Assembly: GCA_050012375.1 (NCBI GenBank)
Contig: JBEKHH010000024.1
Coordinates: 1 to 64,000 of the forward strand
Source of the DNA: PALSA-1353 sp050012375
GTDB taxonomy: Bacteria; Planctomycetota; Phycisphaerae; Tepidisphaerales; Tepidisphaeraceae
Reading direction: 5' to 3'
Length of the DNA stretch: 64,000 nt
A program made the position numbers and the translations under genes. Of this stretch, positions 44,004-52,993 are shown in pieces (the first letter of the stretch is position 1; the number at the start of each line of letters is the position of its first letter). The notes under the pieces were generated by a model. The model saw only the letters and a list, made by a program, of their open reading frames with translations. It searched no databases and was not told the origin of the DNA.

Positions 44004-44048
44004 GTCGGCTGGGATGACTGCGGCAAGTCCGGTTCACAAGGTGGTACC

Positions 44049-45185
44049 ATGACATTCGTGCTTCGAAAAATCGCCGGGTTGTTGAGGGGAGCGGCGGTTG
44101 GGGTTGTCTTTGTCGTGTTGGTTGCGCTGCTGATGTTTTGGCTTTCGGGCCGATTCAGTCCGAAAATTTCGACAGTCGCTTCCATGGAGGAACAGTCGCG
44201 GGCAATTCCACCCGGCTCTATGGTCGTCGAATCGCACATTGTCCGTCTCCCGGTGACGGAATCGGCAGTTGGAACGATTCAGGCTGTTCACGAGACGACG
44301 GTCGCCTCGCACATCCTGGCGAGGGTTGTCGATATCAACCTCCGCGCCGGTCAGGTAGTCAAACAAGGCGAGGTGCTGATTCGCCTGGATGACACCGACC
44401 TTCGGGCGCGCTTGCAGGAAGCCAAGGCGGCCGCCGACTCGGCCAGGGCCGAGCACGATCAGGCGGTCATCGACGAAAAGCGTTTTGCGTCGCTCATCCA
44501 ATCGAACGCGGTTTCTCAAAACGAGTACGACAAGGCGCATACTAAGCTGAAGACCACCGAAGCAGATCTTACGCGAGCGAATGAAACGATTGCCGAAACC
44601 CAAGCCATATTGGCTTACGCGACCATCGTCTCGCCGATGGATGGCGTGGTGGTGGATAAGAAAGTGGATGTCGGCGACACCGTTACCCCCGGCCAGCCAC
44701 TTGTGACGATCTACGATCCTCATCACATGCAGCTTGTCGCCAGCGTCCGCGAGTCTCTGGCTCGGCGGCTCCTGGTCGGACAGGAGATTGGAGTTCGTCT
44801 CGACGTGCTGGATAAAACTTGTTCTGCGCAGGTCAGCGAAATCGTGCCGGATGCCCAGTCGGCCAGTCGCACGTTTCAGGTGAAAGTGACAGGCCCATGT
44901 CCGCCCGGCCTTTATACCGGAATGTTCGGACGGATTTTTATCGCGCTGCAATCGCGGGACGTGCTCGTCATTCCGCGCGCGGCGGTGCGACATGTGGGAC
45001 AACTGGAGTTGATTGACGTGGCGGAAGGCCAGACCAATCAGCGACGCGCCATCCGGACGGGTCAAATCATCGGCTCGGATTGCGAAGTGCTATCGGGCCT
45101 GCAAGCCGGCGAGAAGGTAATTATGCCTGCCGGCGCGACGACCGGGCCCGCGGGGTCTGGGCAACGGGAGGAAACCGAACCATGA
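44049..45185 (+). CDS. RND efflux periplasmic adaptor
   Basis: A 378-residue membrane-fusion protein. The anchor helix lies at ~15-36 (GVVFVVLVALLMFWLSG). The lipoyl half is HILARVVDINLRAGQVVKQGEV (given in parts: HILARVVDINLRAG, QVVKQGEV). The alpha-hairpin spans ~125-180 and the second lipoyl half is VSPMDGVVVDKKVDVGDTV. The barrel and membrane-proximal domains follow. Its TGA overlaps the ATG of the RND gene (ATGA at 45182). No outer-membrane channel gene is present in this operon, so the pump may use the channel encoded at 32736. Confidence 0.87.
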   Translation: MTFVLRKIAGLLRGAAVGVVFVVLVALLMFWLSGRFSPKISTVASMEEQSRAIPPGSMVVESHIVRLPVTESAVGTIQAVHETTVASHILARVVDINLRAGQVVKQGEVLIRLDDTDLRARLQEAKAAADSARAEHDQAVIDEKRFASLIQSNAVSQNEYDKAHTKLKTTEADLTRANETIAETQAILAYATIVSPMDGVVVDKKVDVGDTVTPGQPLVTIYDPHHMQLVASVRESLARRLLVGQEIGVRLDVLDKTCSAQVSEIVPDAQSASRTFQVKVTGPCPPGLYTGMFGRIFIALQSRDVLVIPRAAVRHVGQLELIDVAEGQTNQRRAIRTGQIIGSDCEVLSGLQAGEKVIMPAGATTGPAGSGQREETEP

Positions 45186-48100
45186 ATCCGGTCGATCCGA
45201 TGCACTCGCTCGGCAAACCCGTCGCGGAACACCATTTTACGAACAAGCTCGTTGCTTCGTTTCTTGAATCGAATCTTTCGCTGGTGTTGATTTTGCTTGC
45301 GACCTTGATGGGCGCGGCTGCGCTATGGCTGACTCCGCGAGAGGAAGATCCGCAAATCGTCGTGCCGCTGGCGGATGTATACGTGAACTTTCCCGGTCAT
45401 TCCGCGACTGAGGTCGGACAGCTCGTCACCACGCCGCTGGAGAAAATTCTGTATCAGATCGATGGGGTCGAATACGTCTACTCGATGAGTTATCCGGATC
45501 GGGCAATCATCACGGTCCGCTACTACGTCGGTGAGGACCGCGAGCGTAGCCTGGTCAAGCTGCAGAAGAAGATAGAGGAGAACAAAGACATCATTCCGCC
45601 GGGCGTGAGCGGCTGGGTGGTCAAGCCGGTTGAAATTGACGACGTGCCGATCGTCACGCTGACGCTAACCAGTCCCACAGCCGACGAGCTGACGCTGCGG
45701 CGTGTCGGCGAGGAATTGAGCGAGCGCCTGGCGGCGGTGAAAGATGTGTCGCGATCCTATGTGGTGGGTGGGCAACCGCGCGTGGCGCAAGTTTATCTCG
45801 ACGCCGGCCGGATGGAGGCGTACCACGTTTCGCCGCTGGAGTTACAGCGCGCCATCCAGGCTTCGGACGTTCGGCAGGTAGCCGGTGATTTCCGCACCGG
45901 TGACCGGGTAGTGTCGGTTGAGGCCGGCCCACCGTTCACGAATGCAACGCAGTTGCAAACACTGGTGGTCAGCACATTCGAAGGTCGGCCCGTGTTCCTC
46001 AAGGACGTGGCCAGCGTCAGGGACGGTCCCGCGGAGATCGGCAGCTACGTCCGCCATGGATGGGGGCCGGCTCAAGGGTTCACGCATTCCGAGGGCTTCA
46101 CGGCGACCCTTGTGGGCGGTTCGGCGACCGCAACGCGACCGGCAATCACGCGCGCTTCGGATCCGGCCGTCACCATTGCGATCGCCAAGAAGAAAGGGTC
46201 CAACGCCGTCTGGGTCGCACGAGACGTGTTGGCGCAGGCGCAAGAGCTGAAGAAGACCGTCGTGCCGGATGACATTCAGATGGTCATTACCCGCAATTAT
46301 GGCCTGACGGCCGACGAGAAGGTCAATGATCTGGTCGAAGGACTGGCCGTCGCCATCATCATTGTCATTGGGCTGCTGACTTTGGGGCTGGGCTGGCGCG
46401 AGGCGCTCATCGTGGCTGTCGCGGTGCCGGTGGTTTTTGGACTGACGTTGGCGGTCAACCTGTTGCTGGGGTACACGATCAACCGAGTGACGTTGTTCGC
46501 CCTGATTCTCTCGCTGGGCCTGCTGGTTGACGACCCGATCGTGGACGTGGAAAACATCTCCCGGCACTTCCTGCTGCGAAAAATGGCGACGCGGCGGATC
46601 GTGATGGAAGCCGTGGCGGAGATTCGACCGCCGCTGATCGTGGCGACGCTCGCCGTCATCGTGTCGTTCCTGCCCATGTTTTTCATTACCGGCATGATGG
46701 GACCGTACATGCGGCCCATGGCCCTGAACGTTCCGGTGGCCATGCTGATGAGCATGGTGGTGGCCTTCACCATCACCCCGTGGCTGTCGTTCCACGTGCT
46801 CAAGCGCAAGTTTGCCGCGGGTGGACCGGTCGGTGGACATGCAGAGGACCCGCACAATCTGGAAGCGGTCAAACAGTCGCGGCTTTACAGGCTCTTCTAT
46901 CCGCTGATGGCGCCGCTGCTGCATTCGCGGAAGCTGGCGGCGCTGTTCCTGCTCATCATCGGCGGACTGACCCTTGCCGCGACGATGCTGGCGGCAACGC
47001 GCAGCGTGCCGCTGAAAATGCTTCCGTTCGATAATAAAAACGAGTTGATGCTCGTGCTGGACTTCGATCGCGGCACGACACTGGAGCGGTCGGATGCGGC
47101 GGTGCGAGACTTTGAACGTTATTTGCAAACCGTGCCGGAAGTCTCCGACTTCACCAGCTACGTCGGCGTGGCTGCGCCGATGGACTTCAACGGGGTGGTT
47201 CGTCACTACTACCTCCGCCAGGGCGATAACGTCGCCCAGATCCAACTGAACCTTGCCGGCAAGAAGAATCGAACGATGCAGAGCCACGCGATCGGGCTGC
47301 GAATCCGCGATGAACTGATGGCCATCGCCGCCAGACACGAGGTGAAACTGAAAATTGTCGAAACGCCGCCGGGGCCGCCGGTCATTGCCTCCGTCGTCGC
47401 CGAGATTTACGGGCAGCCGGATAGCCGATACCAGGACCTCCTGGATGGCGCCGAGGTCGTTCGCCATCGCCTTGCGGAGGAGCCGGGAGTCGTCGATTTG
47501 GACGACGTGGTTGAGGCGCCGGAGCAGAAGCTGGTGTTCGTGACGGATAAGGAAAAGGCGGCGCTGAACGGCGTCAGTACGCAAGACGTGGCAGCTACGT
47601 TGCAAGCAGCGCTGCAAGGCGCCGACGCCGGCACGATCCGCGCGCCGGATGAACGAAACCCGCTGATGATCGATCTGCGATTGCCGATCGACCAGCGGTC
47701 CAGCGCCGCCGACCTGGGCCGGCTGAACGTGAAGGGCACGGACGGCTCGCTGGTGCCGCTGGCGGAAATCGGCGCCTGGCAACGATCCACGGTTGACCAG
47801 ACGATCTATCACAAAAACCTCCACCGCGTCGCCTACGTGTTTGCCGAGACCGCCGGCCGCCCGCCGGCGGACGTGGTCGTCGATGTTCAGGCCGACCGCG
47901 CCAAACCCGGCACCGTCGTGCCGGCCACGAGTTTCGCATCCGCGGGCGGCTGGGTGCAGGACGCAAAGCCCGCGGCCGTGGCGGATCGCACCTTCTTCAC
48001 CAACGGCAGCGGCATCGGCTGGCAATTGCCGCCCGGCCTGCGCGTCGATTTTGCCGGCGAAGGCGAATGGAAAATTACGCTTGATGTATTCCGGGACCTG

Positions 48101-48709
48101 GGCCTCGCTTTCGCCGCGGCGCTGGTTTGCATCTATGTTCTGCTGCTGGCGCAAACCAAATCGTTTGTTATCCCGGCGGTGGTGATGCTCGCAATTCCTT
48201 TAACGATCCTGGGCGTAATGCCGGGATTCTGGATTCTAAACGCAATCTCGGGCGGCAAGATCGGTCCCTACGCCGACTCCATCTTCTTCACCGCCACCGG
48301 GATGATCGGGATGATTGCGCTGGCCGGCATCGTGACGCGCAATTCTATTATTCTCATTGATTTCATTCACCTGTCGCTGGCTCGCGGACGCTCGTTGTTT
48401 GACGCCATCGTGGAAAGCTGCGTGGTTCGCCTGCGCCCGATCCTGCTCACGGCCGCGGCGGCGATGCTGTCGGCCATTCCGATCATCGTTGATCCGATTT
48501 TCTCCGGGCTGGCATGGGCCCTCATCTTCGGGCTGTTTGCTTCAACCCTGTTCACACTCTTCGTGATCCCGGTCACTTACTGGCTGGTGTATGCCAACAA
48601 GCCCGGACATGGCGTATCTCCGACGGAAAGAGATCGTGAAGAGTTAGAACGCTCATCAACCGCAGGTGTTGCCCAACGCGGGCAGCGTCCAGTTGGCGCA
48701 ACAGTTTAG
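45182..48709 (+). CDS. RND efflux pump permease, large variant
   Basis: The start is ATG 45182, overlapping the adaptor stop. 1175 residues, ~100 more than AcrB-type pumps; the extra length is in the periplasmic loops (for example ~290-330) and the C-terminal tail. The TM4 relay is GLLVDDPIVDVENISRHF, with both aspartates. The second half contains GLAFAAALVCIYVLLLAQT and RLRPILLTAAAAMLSAIPII. The first loop is typical: REEDPQIVVPLADVYVNFPG. It sits between DUF2892 and rhodanese genes under a divergent ArsR. The substrate is unknown; sulfur compounds or metal-thiol species are an inference from context. Confidence 0.9.
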   Translation: MNPVDPMHSLGKPVAEHHFTNKLVASFLESNLSLVLILLATLMGAAALWLTPREEDPQIVVPLADVYVNFPGHSATEVGQLVTTPLEKILYQIDGVEYVYSMSYPDRAIITVRYYVGEDRERSLVKLQKKIEENKDIIPPGVSGWVVKPVEIDDVPIVTLTLTSPTADELTLRRVGEELSERLAAVKDVSRSYVVGGQPRVAQVYLDAGRMEAYHVSPLELQRAIQASDVRQVAGDFRTGDRVVSVEAGPPFTNATQLQTLVVSTFEGRPVFLKDVASVRDGPAEIGSYVRHGWGPAQGFTHSEGFTATLVGGSATATRPAITRASDPAVTIAIAKKKGSNAVWVARDVLAQAQELKKTVVPDDIQMVITRNYGLTADEKVNDLVEGLAVAIIIVIGLLTLGLGWREALIVAVAVPVVFGLTLAVNLLLGYTINRVTLFALILSLGLLVDDPIVDVENISRHFLLRKMATRRIVMEAVAEIRPPLIVATLAVIVSFLPMFFITGMMGPYMRPMALNVPVAMLMSMVVAFTITPWLSFHVLKRKFAAGGPVGGHAEDPHNLEAVKQSRLYRLFYPLMAPLLHSRKLAALFLLIIGGLTLAATMLAATRSVPLKMLPFDNKNELMLVLDFDRGTTLERSDAAVRDFERYLQTVPEVSDFTSYVGVAAPMDFNGVVRHYYLRQGDNVAQIQLNLAGKKNRTMQSHAIGLRIRDELMAIAARHEVKLKIVETPPGPPVIASVVAEIYGQPDSRYQDLLDGAEVVRHRLAEEPGVVDLDDVVEAPEQKLVFVTDKEKAALNGVSTQDVAATLQAALQGADAGTIRAPDERNPLMIDLRLPIDQRSSAADLGRLNVKGTDGSLVPLAEIGAWQRSTVDQTIYHKNLHRVAYVFAETAGRPPADVVVDVQADRAKPGTVVPATSFASAGGWVQDAKPAAVADRTFFTNGSGIGWQLPPGLRVDFAGEGEWKITLDVFRDLGLAFAAALVCIYVLLLAQTKSFVIPAVVMLAIPLTILGVMPGFWILNAISGGKIGPYADSIFFTATGMIGMIALAGIVTRNSIILIDFIHLSLARGRSLFDAIVESCVVRLRPILLTAAAAMLSAIPIIVDPIFSGLAWALIFGLFASTLFTLFVIPVTYWLVYANKPGHGVSPTERDREELERSSTAGVAQRGQRPVGATV

Positions 48710-48725
48710 TTCGAGCGAAGGTTTT

Positions 48726-49601
48726 ATGTCGGAAGTTATTGTTGAGACGTGTGACCCGGCGCATGCACTCCAATGTCTGGAGATATGGGGCGGCAGCGGA
48801 CCGATTCACGAAACCGTGTCCGTGCCCGGAATCGACCTCTGGATTTCGTCGGATCCCTGTTGTGGCGATCCCAATGGTGGCGATATCTACTTTGTCTCAG
48901 TCTGCGGATGTCAGCAGGTGTCCCGATTCGTCGTCGCAGATGTGGCCGGACACGGAGGGGCCGCCGGCAAGCTGGCCAAGCGCCTGCGGCAATTGATGCG
49001 TAAGCATATCGGCACCGCCGACCAAACCCGTTTCGCTCAAGCGTTGAACCGCGAATTTTCTGATCTGGCCCGAAACGGCCGATTCGCCACGGCATTGCTG
49101 GCAACTTACGTTCCACAGACCGATCATCTCGTTTTCTGCAACGCCGGCCATCCGCCGCCCATTTGGTATCGAGCCGCGACACAATCATGGGCGGTCATCC
49201 GCCAAGACATCGCGCCGCAAACGAATGCGGCCATGAACGTGCCTTTGGGCGTCATCAAACTAACCGATTACGTCCAGTTCGCGATCCCTTTGGCAAAGGA
49301 TGATCTTGTGCTGATATACAGCGATTCCCTCATTGAAGCGCGAGACCCGCAAGGCCGAATGCTCGGCGAGGAGGGCTTCCTGGATCTGTTGCGCGGCTTG
49401 CACGTTGGTCGTCTGGCCGATTTCGGTCGCGCGGCATTGGAGGCCGCCGCCTCCTTCCGCGGTGGGATTCCGGCAAACGACGACATGACGTTGCTCGTTT
49501 TGCACCACAACGCCGCCAATCCGAAGAAGCTCAATATCGGTCAGAAACTCCATGTAATCGCAAAGATCTTCGCGTCTTCGGTGCCTGTCATGATCAATTG
49601 A
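48726..49601 (+). CDS. PP2C/SpoIIE-type serine phosphatase
   Basis: The start is ATG 48726, 17 bp after the RND gene. A 291-residue protein with a SpoIIE/RsbU catalytic domain over most of its length. Metal-binding aspartates are in DPNGGDIYFVS and VVADVAGHGGAAGKLAKRL (~75-93). The middle has TALLATYVPQTDHLVFCNAGHPPP, and the end has LVLIYSDSLIEARDPQG and ANDDMTLLVLH. Such enzymes dephosphorylate anti-anti-sigma factors (STAS proteins). No partner STAS or kinase gene is adjacent, so its target is elsewhere. Its place in a transport/sulfur operon is unusual. Confidence 0.87.
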   Translation: MSEVIVETCDPAHALQCLEIWGGSGPIHETVSVPGIDLWISSDPCCGDPNGGDIYFVSVCGCQQVSRFVVADVAGHGGAAGKLAKRLRQLMRKHIGTADQTRFAQALNREFSDLARNGRFATALLATYVPQTDHLVFCNAGHPPPIWYRAATQSWAVIRQDIAPQTNAAMNVPLGVIKLTDYVQFAIPLAKDDLVLIYSDSLIEARDPQGRMLGEEGFLDLLRGLHVGRLADFGRAALEAAASFRGGIPANDDMTLLVLHHNAANPKKLNIGQKLHVIAKIFASSVPVMIN

Positions 49602-49646
49602 TGGCCAATAAGGAATGTTGAATTCAAAACAACAAAGGTGATAACG

Positions 49647-50240
49647 ATGTCAAACACAACGATACACTATCGCAATCTCGGCCCTGCCGAAGTCTATGCG
49701 CTTCAGGGCAATGGACAGCTCATCGACCTTGTCGATGTGCGCACAGCCGGGGAATACGAATCGGTTCATGCGAAAGGCGCCAGGTCCATACCGCTCAGCA
49801 AGCTTTCGCCGCAATCGGTAACGACCGGCCGACGAGGTTCTCCCGATCAGCCGCTCTACATCATCTGTCAATCCGGTGGTCGTTCGCGGACCGCTTGCGA
49901 CCTCCTTGCCGCGGCGGAAATAAATGTTGTCAACGTTGAGGGCGGCACATCGGCATGGAGGCGGGCGGGCCTTCCTGTTGTTAGAAGCACGAGCGGATCG
50001 GGTCGTTTGACGCCGGTCATCCGCCTTGGCGCCGTCGCGCTGGCGCTGGCCATGCTGGTTCTCGGCTTCACCATTCATCCTGCATTTCTCTTCGCGGCTG
50101 GTGCCATCTGGTTCACACTTCTGATCATCAACCGCGGTTGCCCGTTGGGCTCCTGCGCAATCGACCCGCGCAGCGGGTCTGCGTTGGAACCGCCGAATCG
50201 CGACGATTCATCGAAAGGATCAAACCATGCAAATGTGTAA
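49647..50240 (+). CDS. rhodanese-DUF2892 (YgaP-like) sulfurtransferase
   Basis: The start is ATG 49647. A 197-residue protein. The rhodanese domain (~10-115) has LIDLVDVRTAGEYESVHAKGA and the active-site loop IICQSGGRSR (Cys74). Two helices (~125-165) follow in a DUF2892-like membrane segment, with NRGCPLGSC near the end instead of the usual FCP. It would carry sulfane sulfur as a persulfide on Cys74 at the inner face of the membrane. It is followed by a separate DUF2892 gene that overlaps its last codons (50227). A paralogue lies outside the island at 56908. Confidence 0.87.
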   Translation: MSNTTIHYRNLGPAEVYALQGNGQLIDLVDVRTAGEYESVHAKGARSIPLSKLSPQSVTTGRRGSPDQPLYIICQSGGRSRTACDLLAAAEINVVNVEGGTSAWRRAGLPVVRSTSGSGRLTPVIRLGAVALALAMLVLGFTIHPAFLFAAGAIWFTLLIINRGCPLGSCAIDPRSGSALEPPNRDDSSKGSNHANV

Positions 50241-50451
50241 GAATGTCGGCCCAGCCGACGGTGTCATTCGCGCTCTCATCGGTGTGGTCGCCCTCGTTTT
50301 GGCGTTTACGAAACCGAACGTCATGTCCGGCAGCTTCCTGGGAATCATTGTCGCGGCAGTCGGCGTGATCATGCTTGGCACCGCGGCAATTGGCATGTGC
50401 CCGTTGTACTTGCCATTTAAACTTTCAACCTGCAAACTCCAGCAGCACTGA
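50227..50451 (+). CDS. DUF2892 membrane protein
   Basis: A 74-residue protein starting within the last codons of the rhodanese gene (14-bp overlap). It has two helices (~13-28, ~33-55) and the end GTAAIGMCPLYLPFKLSTCK, with cysteines in the CPLY motif and near the C-terminus. This is the DUF2892 pattern (inner-membrane, often with rhodaneses). The ~200 bp downstream to 50648 hold a Cys-rich open frame that I did not accept as a gene. Confidence 0.8.
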   Translation: MQMCKNVGPADGVIRALIGVVALVLAFTKPNVMSGSFLGIIVAAVGVIMLGTAAIGMCPLYLPFKLSTCKLQQH

Positions 50452-50648
50452 GATATGCTTGGCCGGCCCTCTGAGCGATTTGCACGAATGCCGCTGCGGC
50501 GTGGCCGAGCGCTACGGTTTGCCCTTTGGGATCATGCGTCATTGCGGCACCGGGGCCAGTGTGCGCCCAGTCTGACAAACGTCGTCGATCCACATATCCA
50601 ATGTGGGCTTGAAGCCGAAAAAGCGATGAGTCGAAAGGAGGGTAAATC

Positions 50649-52334
50649 GTGCCATTACGGATTGTGATTGTCGGTGGCGTGGCTGGTGGGATGAGTGCGG
50701 CGACCCGCGCCAGGCGGATGAATGAGGATGCCTCGATCATCGTTCTTGAGCGAGGTGGCTTTATCTCGTTCGCCAATTGCGGGCTTCCGTACTACCTCGC
50801 CGGGCGGATCGAGTCCGAGGACAAGCTGCTGGTCACAACTGCTGCGCGCGTCCGCGAACGATTCAACATCGATGCGCGGGTGCGGCACGAGGTGACCCTG
50901 ATCGACCGTAATGCGAAGGAGGTCGAGGTTCGCGACGACGCAGCCGGCACCACCTATCGCCTGTCTTACGACAAGCTCATTCTGGCCACTGGTGCTTCGC
51001 CCATGCTCCCGCGCATTGACGAAGTGGGTGCGAGACAGTCGAACGTATTTCTGCTGCGGTCGATGGAGGACGCGCGAAGCGTTCAGCGGTGGATTGTCGA
51101 ACAAGAACCACGGTTAGCCGTGATCGTGGGAGCCGGGTTCATCGGCCTGGAAATGGCGGAAGCACTTTGCGACCGCGGCTTGCGGGTGACGATCGTCGAG
51201 AAGTCTCAACAAGTGCTGCAGCCTCTGGACCCGGAAATGGCCGAGCCGATCGCCGCTGAACTGGCCAAACACGGCGTTGACGTGATCACCGGCATGGGCC
51301 TCAGCAAACTGCGCAGTGCCGGAGCCGGAGACTTGACGTCGGTCGAGGTTCGGGATGATGCGAAAAAGTTGGGCCATGAGATTCCGGCCGACATGGTACT
51401 CCTGTCGATCGGCGTGAAGCCGAACGTCTCACTGGCGGCGGCAGCCGATTTAACGATCGGGGCAAGTGGAGCAATCGCCGTTGACGCGTATCAGCGGACC
51501 AACGATCCCGACATCTATGCCGTCGGCGATGCCAGTGAGGCAACGCACGGGGTGACCGACACGAAAGTCCGCATCCCCCTGGCTGGACCGGCCAACCGAC
51601 AAGGGCGGCTCGCCGGTGAGCATGCGGCAACCGGGACCTCGGATTCCGCAGCAAGGGTCTTCGGAACGAGCATCGTCCAGGTTTTCGGCATCTCGGCTGG
51701 ACTCACCGGCCTGAGTGAGGCGGCGGCGCGAAAGGCTGGTTTGAATTTTGACACATCTTACGTGGTAGCCGGTCATCATGCAGGGTATTACCCCGGTGCC
51801 GAGCCGATGATTATCAAACTCGTGTACGAGAAACCGACACGTCGGGTTCTGGGTGCGCAGGCCGTCGGCGCTGCGGGTGTTGACAAGCGGATTGATATAG
51901 TCGCGACGCTGTTACATTTCGGCGGGACATTGGAAGATCTGGCCTCACTGGACCTTGCCTATGCTCCGCAGTTCGGTTCGGCAAAGGACCCGATCCATCT
52001 TGCGGCAATGGTGGCCCAGAACCAGCTCCGTGGGACGGTGGCGGCGGTGTCGGCGCTGGCCGTGGATGGGGATCTGCGCCTAGACGTTCGGACACGGTCA
52101 GAATACGCGGCCGGCTCGCTTCAGGGTGCCATCAACATCCCGCTGGATGAGCTTCGAAGTCGTTTGGGTGAGTTAGACGTCAGTCGCCCGATTACTGTGT
52201 ACTGCCAAGTTGGCCTTCGTGGCTACGTTGCCTCGCGCATTCTCATGCAACACGGGTTCAGCAATGTTCGCAATCTCAAAGGCGGTTACCGAGTCGCCAA
52301 GTTGTGGGCCGAGCCGAGCAGTTCGAGCAATTGA
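50649..52334 (+). CDS. CoA-disulfide reductase-rhodanese fusion
   Basis: GGAGG precedes the GTG start at 50649. A 561-residue FAD enzyme. The FAD motif is IVGGVAGGMSAATRARRM (~7-24). The single redox cysteine is Cys44 in FISFANCGLPYYLAG, as in CoA-disulfide reductases and not in two-cysteine reductases. The NAD(P)H motif is AVIVGAGFIGLEMAEAL, followed by YAVGDASE and a dimerisation domain. A C-terminal rhodanese domain (~465-555) has Cys519 in VYCQVGLRGY. Related fusions reduce CoA persulfides or polysulfide with NADH. With the neighbouring rhodanese and DUF2892 genes it forms a sulfane-sulfur module. Confidence 0.93.
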   Translation: MPLRIVIVGGVAGGMSAATRARRMNEDASIIVLERGGFISFANCGLPYYLAGRIESEDKLLVTTAARVRERFNIDARVRHEVTLIDRNAKEVEVRDDAAGTTYRLSYDKLILATGASPMLPRIDEVGARQSNVFLLRSMEDARSVQRWIVEQEPRLAVIVGAGFIGLEMAEALCDRGLRVTIVEKSQQVLQPLDPEMAEPIAAELAKHGVDVITGMGLSKLRSAGAGDLTSVEVRDDAKKLGHEIPADMVLLSIGVKPNVSLAAAADLTIGASGAIAVDAYQRTNDPDIYAVGDASEATHGVTDTKVRIPLAGPANRQGRLAGEHAATGTSDSAARVFGTSIVQVFGISAGLTGLSEAAARKAGLNFDTSYVVAGHHAGYYPGAEPMIIKLVYEKPTRRVLGAQAVGAAGVDKRIDIVATLLHFGGTLEDLASLDLAYAPQFGSAKDPIHLAAMVAQNQLRGTVAAVSALAVDGDLRLDVRTRSEYAAGSLQGAINIPLDELRSRLGELDVSRPITVYCQVGLRGYVASRILMQHGFSNVRNLKGGYRVAKLWAEPSSSSN

Positions 52335-52849
52335 GGGCCAACGCAATCGCGAAACGAGTTATCTTGGATCAACCTCACACGCATCCGATCGAATCAGACT
52401 CTGCGGGCGTGAAGATTCCGCCACCGCTCTATTTTCTTTCAGGCCTTGTTCCTGGCGTACTCCTAACGGTCTGGATTCCGACAGCCTGGTTATCCTTAGA
52501 GTATTCTCGCGTCGTTGGAGGACTTCTAATCGGGTCGGGCATCATCCTCGCATCGTCAGCGATCTATTGTTTCCGGCGAACGGGAACAGCGATTCGACCG
52601 CACAAGCCTGTGTCCGCACTTGTGATTCGTGGACCCTATCGTTTCACGCGTAACCCAATGTATCTGGCGTTGACGGTTTGCTATTTGGGAATTGCCATAT
52701 CCATTCAGTCATTCTGGTCGATCTCGTTTTTACCGTTGGTGCTGGTGCTTATTCGATGGAATGTGATTGCACGCGAGGAGGTTTACTTGGAGCGGCGCTT
52801 TGGGGTCGAATACACCGATTTTAAGGCACGTGTCCGACGTTGGATTTAG
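52304..52849 (+). CDS. isoprenylcysteine carboxyl methyltransferase-like membrane protein
   Basis: About 172-181 residues; the start is uncertain (GTG 52304 inside the preceding gene, or TTG 52331). Four hydrophobic helices. The conserved C-terminal ICMT/PEMT-type segment is VIRGPYRFTRNPMYLALTV, followed by REEVYLERRFGVEYTDFKARVRRWI (given in parts: REEVYLERRFG, EYTDFKARVRRW). This family includes membrane methyltransferases and NnrU-like proteins. It is the last gene of the plus-strand sulfur cluster. The substrate is unknown. Confidence 0.78.
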   Translation: MGRAEQFEQLRANAIAKRVILDQPHTHPIESDSAGVKIPPPLYFLSGLVPGVLLTVWIPTAWLSLEYSRVVGGLLIGSGIILASSAIYCFRRTGTAIRPHKPVSALVIRGPYRFTRNPMYLALTVCYLGIAISIQSFWSISFLPLVLVLIRWNVIAREEVYLERRFGVEYTDFKARVRRWI

Positions 52850-52993
52850 GGACGTGTGAGGGCGTCTAAACTAAAACCCTGTCCCGCCGCCACCTTGAGC
52901 GGTGTCGTCATCGATTGGCTGGAAGCGTTCAGGACCGGGGACGGGTGCACAGCAAGCGGAATCGGCGAATGTATTGCATTGGTGAGTGACCCG

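Noticed and set aside
45842..48154. Long antisense frame under the large RND gene
   Set aside because: His/Arg/Gln-rich composition typical of antisense frames; the RND protein on the other strand is unambiguous.
50452..50648. Small Cys-rich frame (ending CRCGVAERYGLPFGIMRHCG) between DUF2892 and CoA-disulfide reductase genes
   Set aside because: No ribosome-binding site or recognised family; it may be a relic, but the support is too weak for a feature.
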